Shown here piece after piece: positions 1 to 12,621 of a stretch of DNA of 64,000 nt. Below the pieces are notes generated by a model. It worked only from the letters and a program-made list of their open reading frames with translations, was not told the origin of the DNA and searched no databases. A program made the position numbers and the translations under genes. The DNA is taken from positions 768,639,336-768,703,335 of the forward strand of contig NC_081408.1 of the NCBI RefSeq assembly GCF_030272615.1, read 5' to 3'. This DNA is from Cryptomeria japonica (lineage: Eukaryota; Streptophyta; Pinopsida; Cupressales; Cupressaceae). The stretch's first letter is position 1. Each line of letters begins with the position of its first letter.

Positions 1-2005
1 AGCTTGATCGCCATTGAGTGAGGATGCCAAGAATATCTTTGATATAGATTAAAAAATGGGATTAAACCAGGGCTCAAGGACCCATCTACACAATAGCAAT
101 CATATGACAAGAGTAACCACTGCCATGAGATATGAAACTTAAAACAATGTGACAAAGTTATTACTATGTATAACTTGAGAGCATTCAGAATTATACCCTT
201 ATTTGATCCAAGGGGTTATATGGAGGGGAAGATAGTGAGAAAGTATGTTTATGTAACTAATTTAGAGATTTTTTTGGAAAATTTTGCCAAAAAATCTCAA
301 TTTAGAGAAAGTGATTATTGTACTACCTTACATTGTTTTGTCTTAGCTTGAAAAAAAAAGTCTAGTTTAGATTATTTTCCTATAAAGAAAAATACTCTAA
401 CAATATTGTTATCAAATGCAAATATTTAGAAGCTATTCCATATGATATTCTTGATAAAACCATTTCTTTTATAGAATCTAGAAAGGTAAATATTTTAAGA
501 TTTGACTATGGAGATAGCCACCCAAGATCTAGAGGTCTGATGGAAAGCACAACAAAATGAGAAGATCAATAAGACACAAATAAACTATATTCCTATCAAT
601 GAATACAAGTTTACAATATGAATGAATGAGATTATAAATAGAACCCCTTGATTATATAGGTCAAGATGAGACATGTAGGATACCATAAGATTATGAAAGT
701 ATCTTAATCTTATGATATGAGACATAAAGTGATAAGTATCCTATGTATACCTTAAGTAAACTTAAATGATAAGGCATAAAAATGACCTAATAGTGGAAGT
801 AGCTAGGTAATATCCCTAGTACACCAACAATTATTGCTACTTGTTCTTTGATTCATCTCATTGATATGGCTCAAATTGAAATAATTCATTTCATCAATCA
901 GAACAAATATATTCAAAATTTTACTAAGAAATAAAACAAGTCTCGTGATCCTTACTTTCCTTAAACTGGCCCCTTTGGTTGCTAGCCCTTTACTCACAAG
1001 CATTACTCTCACAAAAAATACAAACTCATTTTTTTGTAAGTGATCCTTTAATCATCATCATTTTCATGCTCTGAACACACTTACGTTTGCAAGTGCAAGT
1101 ATCCCAAGCCTCGATCCAAAACTATAATCTACTATATTTGCAACAAGCTTTGCCACGTGACTTCAAATTGCTCTTGTAAGAACACAATTGTTAAATTAGT
1201 CTACATGACTAATGCAATATCATGGAGGGGTGTAGTAGAAGAAGACATATATCTCTATAAACAATATGACTTTTTTGAATATGTTCTCAAAGATCAATGA
1301 TGAAAATAATGAAGATGGGGTTTTTAGTATGATATATGAATTAACTGAACTACATACTATAAGAATGAATATGTCTCAAGAAGATCAAGGAAGTAGAGGA
1401 CAGAGGATCTCCCTATACTAGTAACACATTTAGAGGAAGGTAAATCACAATCTTCTTTTAAAACTTTTATAGTGACTCTACAAGCTGGTACTAGACCTTT
1501 CCTAATTCTTTCAAATTAGTAAACTAATGAAGATATGACTGTTCTTTAGGGAACATCTAAGAACCAGTAGGAAACACCAACACATATATATCCATATAAA
1601 TTGAGAAACAACAGCTCATCTAGGCTTTCGTAGTTATTTCTCAGTTATGGACAACAATATTATATGTACAGGTTTAAAGTTTAAACCCTTGGCCATGGAA
1701 GTATTTTGATTTAAAGTTTAAGCAGTGAGTTGTCCCATATGCATCCCATAGTTGTGGTCTAAAAGGTTGCAGTGGAATGGTAATGGGAGACACTCACGAT
1801 AGTATGACCCAATTGCCAAATCCGTCCAGCAAAATAAGGTCATCTATTACTCCACTAGATATGTGATTAAGTTGTAGCATAACAATTATAGGCGACATTC
1901 AAGTGTGACTCGATTTATAAATATTCAAGAATGTGATCAAAGCATTGTTTTTACTGCATTAAAGTTGGCCTCACCAAGCAAAACCAAATAAGTGCATACA
2001 AAATT
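1..2005. other. AT-rich stretch with no recognised gene
   Basis: No frame reads as a known protein and no terminal repeats were seen. The short open frames at 166-351 and 803-1012 have low-complexity, AT-driven composition and no domain motif. It is probably decayed repeat DNA. Confidence 0.5.
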
Positions 2006-2006
2006 A

Positions 2007-2831
2007 TCAGATAAACTGTGCATCACAATGACACACCATCCATGCCATGCCAATATTTTTCAGTTTATGATCACTATTTTCATACAAACTCAAAACAAGG
2101 GAACAATATGATTCGCGTGAATAAAATAATGGAAGGGATTGAAATGAGGGCAACCTTGTAATTTGACAGGGTGGTAAATCTCCAGAGCTTCCAGCAATCT
2201 TAGTTCCAGCTCTACTTGGGGCAGTTCCTTGGGAAGTGACCAATGATCTTCCCCCCACGATTAAAGCCACAAGTTCGCTACAGAGCAGTAACACCAGAAG
2301 CATATCCATAACTAGTAGCATCATAGGCGGCATCATATAGAATATATCCAGAAGCAGAAGAAGCAAGCACAGTAGCTAAGGCAGAAGCACCAGCATATAT
2401 AAAAGCTCGGTCAACTTCAGTTGCTGGTGTCATCTCACTCCAGCCAAAGGAGGCAGATATAGGGCTATAGATAGCATTATAGACCATACACTCCAAACAC
2501 CATACTAAAAAACCAACCAAATAGACGGGGACTTACTAGACGCAAAGCGGACGGACCAGAGCTTAGATACAGGCACGAGACTAAGGCACTTCCCCTCCAC
2601 ACCGACCACTAGCCCTTGACTCCACCTTTGCCTTTGCTGGCTCAGATGCTTCTTCCTTCGCGGAAAGGCACCGATCAATGATATTGGGATGAATGAGAGG
2701 CGGGATTTTGTAAAGAGGCGGGATTTATGAAATGACTTGGTCTTTTCTTTTTTTTTAAGTAATGCACGTGGTCGTCGGAATTTCGACGAATGCAGACACT
2801 TTTTCTTAAAAAACCCTAATGTCATTACCAA
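2007..2831 (-). pseudogene. Gene-like fragment of unknown family
   Basis: Two minus-strand open frames (2831-2505 and 2520-2278) have more balanced composition than the surroundings. The first contains a basic, mitochondrial-presequence-like stretch and ends near a consensus 5' splice site (GTAAGT, minus strand, about 2533). The second is rich in Ala, Ser and Tyr (for example YAGASALATVLASSASGYIL), suggesting one hydrophobic segment, and ends in a stop at 2278. They could be two exons of one small protein or a captured fragment. I do not recognise the family. The stretch lies next to the CACTA-like end at 2976, so capture by a transposon is possible. Confidence 0.25.
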
Positions 2832-2976
2832 TTCCTTCTACGTCGAAACCAAATGTTGAATTATCGTCGTAATTCCGACGAAATCGGGCATTTTTTCAAA
2901 AAAAAATCAAGTTTGATCACAATATACCTTCTCCGTCGGAAACCTCCGTCGGAATTTTAAGCTAAATGTATTAGTG
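2755..2976. mobile_element. CACTA (En/Spm)-like transposon end
   Basis: The right edge reads TAGTG at 2972-2976, which is CACTA on the minus strand. It is preceded by repeated short motifs around TCCGTCGGAA and TTCCGACG (about 2774-2955). CACTA elements end in CACTA and carry such subterminal repeats in both orientations. No matching left end was found in the window, so this is one candidate terminus only. Confidence 0.4.
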
Positions 2977-4493
2977 ACATATGATGATAGTATGATCTTG
3001 GGCATTCCATATTCCTTGAATCACGTTTGATTTCATGGCCTAAAGTTGTTTTCATATAGAACAACTATTTTGAATGCAAAGAATCCTCATACAGATATTA
3101 TTGAAAGAATAAATGGAATGTCAAATAATTTGATTTTGTTTCAAGAGTTTAGCAACCAAGCCCATGTTAGAGGCACAGGTTACTAGACAGGAGGGTTTGT
3201 TTGTTGACTTTTGAGTGTCATTGCAAACTTAACTTCAGGTTGTCAAATCCAGCTCTGTTGTTATATATAATAAAGTTGTTAAACAATTTGTAACTCTAAT
3301 TACAAAGAGTGGCCTAAATTTTAATGGTGGTATGTTGAGACACATGCATTTTGTTGTTGTTGTTATAGGTTTACCAGCAACAATTATCATAGTTTTTAGT
3401 TTCTTAATGACTGTTATCTTCATAGCAGATTGATGTTTCTCCTTTATTAGTGATATCACAGTTTTTTTAATGATTGTTTTGATGTGTGTTAATGACTATT
3501 ATCTATCACATTTTTCAGTTTCTTAATGACTATTATCTTCATAGAAGATTGATGCTTCTCCTTTGTTAGTGATTTAAGGTGCGTGTTAAGATGTTTTGAA
3601 GTGCCTTTTAAAGTGTATGCAGTTTGTGTGGGCTTACACCTTTTCAATGTTCCTGAGCATTTCAAGCAGCTATGCAGACCTATATTGATAGTATACCAGC
3701 AAAGGTAAAGTGTATCAGACCCACTTCAACAACACTCATAATCTATTAAAGCTATTTACCCTCAGGTTCTCAAATTCAATTCTACTATGCTCTATTGTAA
3801 GGAAATTATTTGTAATCACCATTGCAAACATAGCCCCAAATTTTCCATGCAATTTCCTTACTGAAACACAATAGATGTTGCACTGAAATCCTCTAACTAT
3901 AGAATCATTCAATTCATTCATACTATGTCACACAACTGAAACAACTTGCATGGGGTAGCTATTAGTTTCCAGAAATTTATCTATGTCATTGTAATCTAAA
4001 TATTTGATCTAGATATTTATTTGGTTGGAGGAGCATGGTAAAATGACCTATTGAACTATTCATTTCAATGAAGTTCATGTAAATCTAACCTTGGAGTTAA
4101 AGACTAGATGTAGCTATTTGCAAAGGATTCAGAGTCTATCTTCTCTCTAGCTTTACAAAAGCAACACCTATGTCGCTATGGTCATGTTTTCAATCGAACA
4201 TATGGTGAATGAAATGTACATATCATTGTTTCAATTTGACAAAGTTCCAATTGCAACCACACTTGTGTATTTGCCTGTTGTTGGTTATCTCAGTATTTTT
4301 TGCACATTACTTGTAAATTTATATATAATTTTCTTAATTTTAAAACTCTTTAGCAATTAATGGTTTTTGATTTCAGAATAAAATGCACGTTGATTCCTCT
4401 GCTACCAACCTCCCTATTTTTGAATTGAACCCAATTCACTTCATACCACTACAAATCAACATTGTCAATTCCCTGCTATTTTTTTTTGCAATA
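2977..4493. other. No recognised gene; local 119-bp tandem duplication
   Basis: A segment starting at 3398 (motif agtttcttaatgact) recurs at 3517 with a few substitutions, a two-copy tandem duplication with a period of about 119 bp. No coding or mobile-element motif was recognised elsewhere in this stretch. Confidence 0.45.
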
Positions 4494-5215
4494 GGCAGGG
4501 ACTCCAGCTCTAACAGAGCTCTTGTTTATTATTATTATTTTTATAATAATATTTTTCATTCAATTATGAGGTAGGTTAAATGTATATGAATGGAGTGATT
4601 ATGTGAATCAATTGGATCTCAATCAATTTAGAATTTTCAATAAAAAAACCATGTAAATTAAAGTCATAACACATAAATCTTTGATTAATCAAAACAATCA
4701 AAAAAAATTTCATTATTTTGATTAATTAAAATAATCATGTTCAATTTGTCAACTTAAATAACTCTAAATTAAAATTATGATATAAACTTTTGATTAATCG
4801 AAACAACTAAAAGAATCTCCATCCAGTAACATGGATTTCATAACTCCAAAATTAAAATAATCATGTCCACTTGTGAACTTAAATAACTCCAAACTAAAGT
4901 CATGGTATATATCTTCAATTAATTAAAACAATCAAAGGAATTTTTATCAATTTAAATTTGTTAATAATTTCAAATTAAAATAATAATGTCCACTTGTGAA
5001 TTTAAATAACTCCAAATTAAAATAATTATGTCCACTTGTGAATTTAAATAACTCCAAATTAAAATCATGACATAAACCTTTGATTAATTAAAATAATCAA
5101 AGAATCACCTCATTTACTTACCTACTGTTTAAATTTAAAATTAATGAAAATAAGAAAATATTTCATCAAATTCTACGTATCTACCATTTAGACTTTAAAC
5201 TAGCAAAATAAAATA
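4494..5215. repeat. AT-rich minisatellite, copy 1 (period about 120-125 bp)
   Basis: Several diverged units carry the landmarks aataatcatgtccacttgtg, aactccaaattaaa, gattaattaaaacaatcaaa and aatctccatca. The array is entered through the segment ggcagggactc ... gagctcttgttta and the motif aggtaggttaaatgtatatg. It exits through a segment with cttacctac and ttaaactagcaaaat. The same entry, array and exit recur at 30951-32530, so the whole block is a dispersed repeat rather than a purely local satellite. No coding capacity. Confidence 0.7.
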
Positions 5216-6297
5216 TTAAAAAGGAATACACATATTTTGGTAGTTTTATTTTTTTAAACATTAATATTATATAAAATATGTTTTTAACAACAATTAATTT
5301 AAAATTTAAATTTTACACAATTAATTTTAACCAAATAAAATTATTCTAGAATTGTTTCCTTAACATAAAAAAAATGCAATATAATTAGATATTTTTCTTT
5401 TATTTTTTATATATTTCTTTTTAAATTTTATTAAAAAATGTGTCATATATATGTACATAAAAAAATATATTTGTGATTTTTAATTCCAATTCAAGTTAAT
5501 ACCCCTTTTTGTCTTGTGGATTTAAAAATATTTTTATAAGTAGAGCATCCTTTATTTGTGGTTTCTCTTTATTGTCTTTTGCCATGTTTGGTCATGATTC
5601 CCTCGTCATTTCTTTTATGTGTATTTTATTTTGATGAGGAACCACCACTTTTTGCTAATCATTTTTTCATCCTAGTACTAAAATTTAATATTAGATATAT
5701 AATACCATCTCAATAAATTTGAATCAATTTTCACAAACATATAATTACTTGTCACAAAGTTGATAATTGAAATTATATTTACATGATGATAGAAGTATTT
5801 TTGGTTGTATTAATTGTGTATAACCATATTTAGTTTAAGTTTTTTTTTCTAGAAAATGATAAATTAAGTAGAATTATTAGACAAGAATTAAAAATAGTGT
5901 TAGGACAATGTACATACAATTCAAATTCTATCAAATCCACTCCAAAGTTTTTGGTTTGAATCTACACCTTACAACATGTTTGAAAATTTGTGCAACTTTA
6001 GTTGATCTCCAATAAACATGACTTAGACTAGTTCTTATGTAGTGTAAACCATACACACAATTTAAACACCATGTAATGAAGGTAATGGTCATTTAAATTT
6101 ATGATGAATGATGGAAAAAAGATATGGAAGAAGAACTTGATCAAATTGAAAATAATCAGACATGACAAATTGTTCCCAAACCTATTGACAAAATTGTTAT
6201 TGGAACCAAGTGAGTGTTCCAGAACAAATTGAATGAAGAAGGGAAAGTAATAAGGAACAAGGTCAAATTGATGAGTAAGCGATATTCTCAAATTAAA
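5216..6297. other. Very AT-rich stretch, no recognised feature
   Basis: The stretch is dominated by A/T runs. The minus open frame 6291-6028 is a composition artefact with Phe/Leu/Ile/Asn bias and no motif. Confidence 0.5.
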
Positions 6298-7630
6298 TGC
6301 ATTTATTTTGAGGAGATTTTTCCTCCAATGGCTTGAATGGAGGCAATAAAAATATTCTTATCTTTTGTTGCTCACAAAAACTTCAAGGTATATCAAATGG
6401 ATGTCGAGTTAGCCTTTCTGAATGGAGATCTAGAAGAGGAAGTCTACATAGAACAACTTGATAGATTTTAGTTGGCAAAATATTTGGACATGGTATGCAA
6501 ATTGAAAAGGGCACTATATTTTATCAAACAAGCCCTAGGGCTTGGTATGCTAGGTTGGATAGGTATCTACTATAGCAAGGCTTCAAGAAAGGTACAATTG
6601 GTAGAAATCTTTATTTCAAAATTGAGAATGAAATATTATTGATAGTAATTGTGTGTGTGTGTGATCTTTAGAGGAGAAGATAAGACATGTAAAAGATTTG
6701 CAAACAAAATGTAGAAGGAATTTGAGATGTCAATGATTGGTGAGTTATCCTTCTTTATTGGCCTTCAAGTTGCTTAATTGGATAATAAAATCCTTATTTC
6801 TCAAGAAAAGTATGCTAAGAGGTTGCTAAAGAAGTTTGGTATGAAGAATGCTAAACTAGTTAGTACCCCATGGCTACTATTTGTCACTTGAGCAAGGATG
6901 ATTGATATTTGGAAGCTAATTAGACTTGGTACAAATCTACGATTGGTGGCCTGTTGCACTTGACTGCTTCTAGACCATATATTATTCATGTACTATGTAT
7001 GACCTTGCTAGATATCTAACTAATCCTAATTAATCTCATGATGTGGTGGGCAAAAGGATATTTAGATATTTGAAAGGGACTTGAATGGTATATGGTATAA
7101 GAAGGATAGTGATTTCTCTCTCATGGCTTACATAACTATATTGATTGTGTTGGTTGTGTTGATGCTAAAAGTACCAATGGTAGTGCATTTTTCTTGGGAG
7201 GTAGATTAGTCTACTGACATAGCAAGAAGAAAGTTTCAATCTCCTTATCCACTCCAAAAGAATATTACATGTCTACAATTTCTTGTTGCAATCAGGTGAT
7301 GTGGATGAAGTAGACTTTGAAAGATGTCAATGTGATCTATGATGAGCCTATTCCTATTATGAGTGATAATACTAGTGCAATAAAAACTTCAAAGAATCCT
7401 ATGATGCATTCAGGAACCAAACACATTGCTATCAAACATCACTTTTAAGAGAAAAAGTTATAGATAAGGAAGTCAGATTGGAGTATGTTCTTGGACTAAA
7501 GATCAAATTGCAGACATATTCACTAAGGAAATCCCAAAGAATAACTTTAATTAACTCCGATAGAAGCTAGGGGTTATTTCTCCTCCTTCAGACTAAGATG
7601 CATATTATGGTGCATCCATCCAGGGGGAGA
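6298..7630 (+). pseudogene. Decayed Ty1-copia pol (reverse transcriptase to RNase H)
   Basis: Read across frameshifts and stops, the plus strand gives the copia RT block [20 protein letters not shown] (about 6398-6457). It continues with the FIGLQV and KILISQEKYAKRLLKKFGM blocks (about 6755-6845), the DIARRK...S RNase H region (about 7217) and a terminal GTKHIAIKHH-like block (about 7417-7440). A polypurine tract (agggggaga, 7622-7630) follows, as expected just before a 3' LTR, but no clear LTR start (TG) follows it. Many frameshifts and stops mark it as old. The integrase and gag are absent. A likely LINE tail begins about 70 bp downstream. Confidence 0.8.
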
Positions 7631-7694
7631 ATTTCAAGATAAATCCTTAGTCCTAGATTAATTTGAAGTCTTGCTCTTAGGGGAGTAGGTGGTT

Positions 7695-8125
7695 GGTTTG
7701 TTTTTTATTAAGGTAAACGGGTTTTACAGGGACCCAAAACCCAAAAGTTTTACAATATCCAGAAAATAAGCATTAAAGTCCATAACTAGGAGCAAAAGCT
7801 AAACGAACTTGGGCCAAGCCCACAAAATAGCCTAAAAAAAAAATGACTAAGACCAAAAGAAACAGAGACCTACTAATAAGAATGCACCAAATCTCCATTC
7901 TTCTGAATAACTTTCATGTTGATAGCGTCCAACTCATCCATGATAGCTGGATTTGCCTTGATCCTGGTTCTTGCTCTTGGTACAGGTACACAAACCTGTA
8001 ACAAAAACACTTATCCCCCTTTGATTCATTTGTTGTGCCTGAGTATAATCCATATGATTGTGTACACCTCTATGTTGCCTACATGCTAGATGAACCATTA
8101 TTACAATATAAAAGAAGTACAAATG
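7695..8125 (-). mobile_element. Probable LINE 3' tail (minus strand)
   Basis: On the minus strand the sequence runs through a reading frame ending in a DELDAINMKVIQKNGDL-like segment and a stop, then an untranslated tail ending GGGTTTTGGGTCCCTGTAAA ... TTAATAAAAAAC. Plant LINEs commonly finish with such a text and an A-rich tail. The LTR element at 8131 is inserted right beside it, with TTGCT on both sides. No RT is retained, so the LINE call is an inference. Confidence 0.35.
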
Positions 8126-8130
8126 TTGCT
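8126..8130. repeat. Target-site duplication (left), TTGCT
   Basis: The five bases before the left LTR match the five bases after the right LTR (18263-18267). Confidence 0.9.
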
Positions 8131-9598
8131 TGATGCTCTGCAAAAAGGATTAGAAAATCTATTTGATGGCAACACACACAAGAACACAAGAAGAAAACAT
8201 TAGTGTTAGAAACCAGATATTATTCTAAATAGGCATATCAAGAGAGATATTGAGCATGAAATAAAAAGCATACAAACATAGAATAGATAAACTATGCTCC
8301 TCCAAATGCTAACCAAGATGCTCATAGTTTCTCCTCCCTTGTTCCTCTCCTCTCCAAGTTCCACATGTGTGTAGCTCTCATCTGTGCACTACTATGGAAG
8401 TCTTATGGAGATTCAAGATTGTGATATGATTATGAAAGTATGCAAATGTGAACAAGCTAAAAATGAAACTATTATCTAATCTAGTATTAATTTTAGTCCA
8501 AAAGAGTAAATGTAAATGCTTATGCTAAATGTTCTCTAAATTTCACTATAGGTTAAATGCATACAAGTTTTTAGGATTTGGATTATGAAGAAATCAAGTC
8601 TATTTATAGAAAAAATGGAGCAATGGAAGGCTGAGATTGAGCAATCTCAACAAGGGTCGGGATTGAAGGGCTTATGATCCATGTGAGGACTTTCAATCCA
8701 ATCCCAGGATGACAAATGTCAACAAGAGATGGGTTGAGAGAGAGGGAAGAAGCATTAAATGCTTGACATGACTTGAAGGTTAACTTGGGAGGTAAGGTTA
8801 ATTTTGAGTTGAGTGAATAAAGCCATTATCCAATAAATAATATCTTTATCCAATGGATAAACTCTTGTGCAAGAGTTAGTGAGGATAACCATGGTCAAAG
8901 CAATAAATGCTTGAAGAGACCCGTGGGTTAAATGAGGGTTGAGCTAGAGGTAAAGTCTCTAACCACGGGAGCAAGTGGATTTAACCATAAATGGTTATGT
9001 AAGAGCCATTAATGGTCATGTAAGAGCCATTAGTGGTTTGGAAGACTTTAGGGGTTAGCTTGTTGAACACATAAAGCATTAAATGATTTTCAAATACTTT
9101 GGAGGCTTTGAGAAATGACTTCAAGTTGCTTAGGAATGTGACAATATTTAGGGGATGGATTAGGCTAATTAGGAATGATTAGAAAGTGGTTAGAAGGGTC
9201 TAGAAGGGGATTTAGGATTACAAGTGGATTTGGTGGGTGAGGGAAAATAGGATTTTAATTTAAAATAAAATCAATTTATTTCAAATTGTGGTTGCAACTT
9301 GCATTTGTAGGAGAATGCAAGTGGGGGGAGTTTAATGATTTAAATAAATGTTTTATTTATTTATTTAAAAGAGGAAAGGGGATTAAATTAAAAAAATAGG
9401 ATTTATTCATTTAATTGATTGTGAATTTGGTGTAATGAATTAATTAAAATAAATTGAATAATTTATTTAATTAATAGGAGAATGTTTGAGAATGAATTAA
9501 TTAAATGTTAATTTAATTACTTGTTGGCTAGTGGGTTTATTAATGAAATAAATAGTAAATATTCATTTAATTAAAATGGACAGATTTATGTGACTACA
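8131..9598 (-). repeat. 3' LTR of the PMD-carrying element
   Basis: It starts tgatgctctg and ends gtgactaca on the plus strand (TG...CA) and aligns along its length with 16799-18262. The adjoining interior sequence (9599-9613) is the polypurine tract on the minus strand, so in element orientation this is the 3' LTR. Confidence 0.9.
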
Positions 9599-9613
9599 TT
9601 TGCCCCTCTTTGA
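9599..9613 (-). promoter_or_regulatory. Polypurine tract
   Basis: On the minus strand it reads TCAAAGAGGGGCAAA directly before the TGTAGTC start of the LTR, the usual site for priming plus-strand DNA synthesis in LTR elements. Confidence 0.75.
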
Positions 9614-9908
9614 GATGGTGCAGTTTATCGCGTCGTTTCAAAGAAAGAAAAATAGGCATGAAGAAATATGTCCCATAAATGTTAATTTAATGGGTGGTAT
9701 GCCCCCTCGAGAGATGGGTCAAAAAATTTCAAAAAATCGATCAATCTCTCGAAAAAGAATGAGAATTGGCAGGGAGGTAGAAGAGAAGAATTCAGCAATA
9801 CTGGTGAAAGAATAGAAGAAATCGGAGATAAAACAGAGAAATGGGAGGCGCTAGAAGTTCACGGGGACCACGACGATGAGCGAGGTAAAATTAGGGTTAG
9901 GGAAAAGG

Positions 9909-9917
9909 GTATATATG
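9909..9917 (+). promoter_or_regulatory. Candidate TATA box of the antisense PMD gene
   Basis: gtatatatg lies about 100 bp before the first ATG of the PMD reading frame (10014). This spacing fits a short 5' UTR. It suggests the antisense gene has its own promoter inside the element rather than using the LTR. Inferred from position and sequence only. Confidence 0.35.
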
Positions 9918-10013
9918 GGGGTGAAGGGGTAAAAAAAGGGTCATTTGCATCCATCTCCACAGTGATTCAGAGCTCTGATATTGACTTTGGTGAAAGAGTA
10001 AGCAGCAGTCAGG

Positions 10014-12621
10014 ATGCCAGTACCTATAGCAGATCATCAGCTAGAGCGGTTCTGGCGATTCTAGCGGCCAGATGACTATGGACCAGTGGTACACAAATTC
10101 AATTTTTTTCTTTTTGTGCATTTTTTGATGTTGTTTTTCAAGCGTCCAAGTTGAGTCAAGACAATAGCGGTAAGCGCGTTTGTGCTGCTATAGTGCTATT
10201 GTGTAGTGGTTTTAGCACTTTTACAAGGTTTAGCACATTCGTACAGTTATTTTAGCACGATTGTAGTTTTAGCGCAATCGAGTCAATCTTCTAGCACTAT
10301 TGCTCGGAAATGGTGCTTTTGTGTAGTGGTTTTAGTGTTAGTGGTTTTGTAGCGCTAGTGTGTTGTTGTTTTAGCGCGATTGTTTGAAAAATAGATGCCC
10401 CAGTGTTTAGGAAAAATGATCTCCTAATGCCGATAGTGGATGGATGGATAGGTTAGTTGTTTTGAACCATAGCAGCCCTATTGAGACTAGGTCATTATAA
10501 GAAATGTTTGTTGTAGTCTAGGTATGCCATGATTGCTTACCTATTGAGACCCAAAGATACTTGATCAGAGTATCGGTTGATGGTCTAGGTTTAAACTTAA
10601 GAAAGATTGAAACAAAACAACTGATGATGATGTGGATGTGTGATGATGTGTAGGAGAATCTTCCCGTCTTACAAATGCGAGAGAGGTATCCAGCTACGCA
10701 ATAGTTGAGAGATCGATTGATGGAGGCCGAGATTGATTGTATTGCAATGACATGCCTTTATGATGTGATGTACATGCCCATGATTTGGATGAATCACAGC
10801 CTGATGACAGCATTAGCGGAGCAGTGGCACAACGAGACTTGTACGTTCTATCTGGCTATGGGGGAGATGACTGTGACATTAGAAGATGTGTGGCAGATCT
10901 TACACATCCCTATCTGAGGGGATCTAGTGACATATGATCGAGCATGGGGGACAGTGGTTATGCAGCGGATATTTGATGAGGATGTTTTTATTCACGATGG
11001 CTCAGTAGCCTAAGAAGAGATAGCTGCATTATATGAGCCACTGCCAGCTGTATTATCAGGGATTGTTGGGGGCTTGCTATGCCCGGATCGACGATCACAT
11101 GGACTGGTCGTGGGTTGGGGCCAAGTTATAGAGAAGATGATGACTGAGGGGATCCACTTTGCATGGGGACCGTATGTTCTGGCACACTTATATCGGGAGC
11201 TGCAGGAGGTGGTGTATCGAGAGACGAGTTCTGTAGGAGTTGGGATCACTCTGCTGCATATTTGGGCATGGGAGCACCTACCCGTGACATGACCTATTAG
11301 TCTAAGATTTAGGGTAGTGGATCAGCCCTATGTGTATATGTATGGAGCCATGATGAGTCAGCCCCACCTGGAGAATTTAGAGTGGTGGCGATGAGCATTA
11401 GATGATCTAGATATAGTGATATCGAGGCCCTATATTGAGTGTGAGCTTGGGGATGATGATGCAAAGGCCTTGCCGTGTGTATTTATGACACGGTACTTGA
11501 TTGGTAGGACAACCTACAATGTGGAGAGACAAGTACCTGGAAGAGTGATGAGACAGTTTGGTCGGAGGTAGGGATTACCAAGTAGATCAGGGGAGTATGC
11601 ATGGGCGGTATGGGAGAGATTTCAGTGGGGGCCAGTGTTACCATATGATAAGGCCTTAGTAGTGTTTCAGACTTTATAGGTGAGACCATGGCATATAAGG
11701 TTGGGGATTGTAGATGCAAGGGTGACAGATGAGTATACACAGTACATTACTGCACATCTTATTCCACATATATTGGATCCGACAGAGCTGATTCCAACTT
11801 TTTAGGATGATAGGAGATAGAGACAGAGAGGAGGTCAAGGATTTGTAGTAGATGGATGAGGTAGAGGTGACGGAGGAGGAGGGGATGGAGGAGGAGGTGA
11901 TGGAGGAGGAGGAGGTGGGGGTGGTGGATTTGGAGGTAGTTGTGGGTTTGGAGGTGGAGGTGGTGGAGAAGGAGTGTTACAGCAGAGAGGGAGAGGCGGG
12001 CAGCCATTGTGACTATCACAGGGGCCTTTGATGCAAGGAGGAATCAGATTAGGTGGTAGGGATATGGGGGAGGGAGAGGCACCTATAGATACGGGAGAGG
12101 GCGCCACTGGAGGATGAGAGGGAGATACAGGTGGAGGAGAGGATCTGATGGGGATGGGAGGAGGAGATCTTTGGGATCATATGATAGTATTTTTTCACAC
12201 TCAGCTCGAGGATATGGAGGTAGAGGTTGCAATTAGAGATGTTTAGTTGTTTATACGAGAGTCAAAGTTGACTGTAGTGTTGTGGGAGAGAGATGATGCA
12301 GTGGAGAGATTGATGGAGCTATAGGAGAGAGTACGAGTTGGGGTAGGAGCACAAGGTCCTACTAGGGAGGTGATGAGGCAGTTCGGACGGGCTCAGGTGA
12401 AGATAGAGTGTTGGCCGGGTTTATATTAGTAGGCAGTGCCAGCTAGTCAACGGGCACTGAGCTATTCACAAATGTGTCAGGCGAGATCAGAGCAGTCTCA
12501 GAGGATGCAGAGCAATGGTGGTGTGATGGGTCCTCCATAGCAAGATAGTGCGGGTGGTGCAGAGGGTAGTGGTGGAGCAGGTGGTGATGGTGGTGCAGCA
12601 TCGGGCCAGAGTGCCATTTGA
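10014..12621 (+). pseudogene. Plant mobile domain (PMD, MAIL1/MAIN-like) gene, two exons, stop-riddled
   Basis: PMD proteins are found in plant nuclear genes such as MAIN and MAIL1 and in many transposons. Exon 1 is 10014-10088, followed by a GT-AG phase-0 intron (10089-10653), then exon 2 to a TGA at 12619. Family blocks in order are NHSLMTALAEQW, TFYLAMGEMTVTLEDVWQIL (about 10786-10905), GPYVLAHLYREL (about 11167), LLHIWAWEHLP (about 11257), VMRQFGRR (about 11546) and a WERFQWGP block. A Gly-rich tail (about 11860-11975) and an acidic then Gln/Gly-rich C-terminus follow, with no zinc finger seen. Exon 2 stays in one frame throughout, but 17 in-frame stops interrupt it (10 TAG, 6 TGA, 1 TAA), plus one in exon 1. 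No indel is needed. The gene lies antisense to its host element and is now dead. Confidence 0.85.
10160..10390. repeat. Clustered AGCGCT-like motifs, left cluster
   Basis: Within the PMD intron, variants of tagcgc/tagcac recur every 15-40 bp, including one exact palindrome AGCGCT at 10351-10356. A matching cluster sits at 16380-16710 near the other end of the interior. Confidence 0.5.

Noticed and set aside
9888-9903. Telomere-like text (attagggttaggg)
   Set aside because: Only two partial units, with no array; chance or a common promoter word.
11010-12107. Minus-strand open frames rich in Pro, Leu and His opposite the PMD gene
   Set aside because: They mirror the Gly-rich and acidic codons of the plus-strand gene and have no independent motif.
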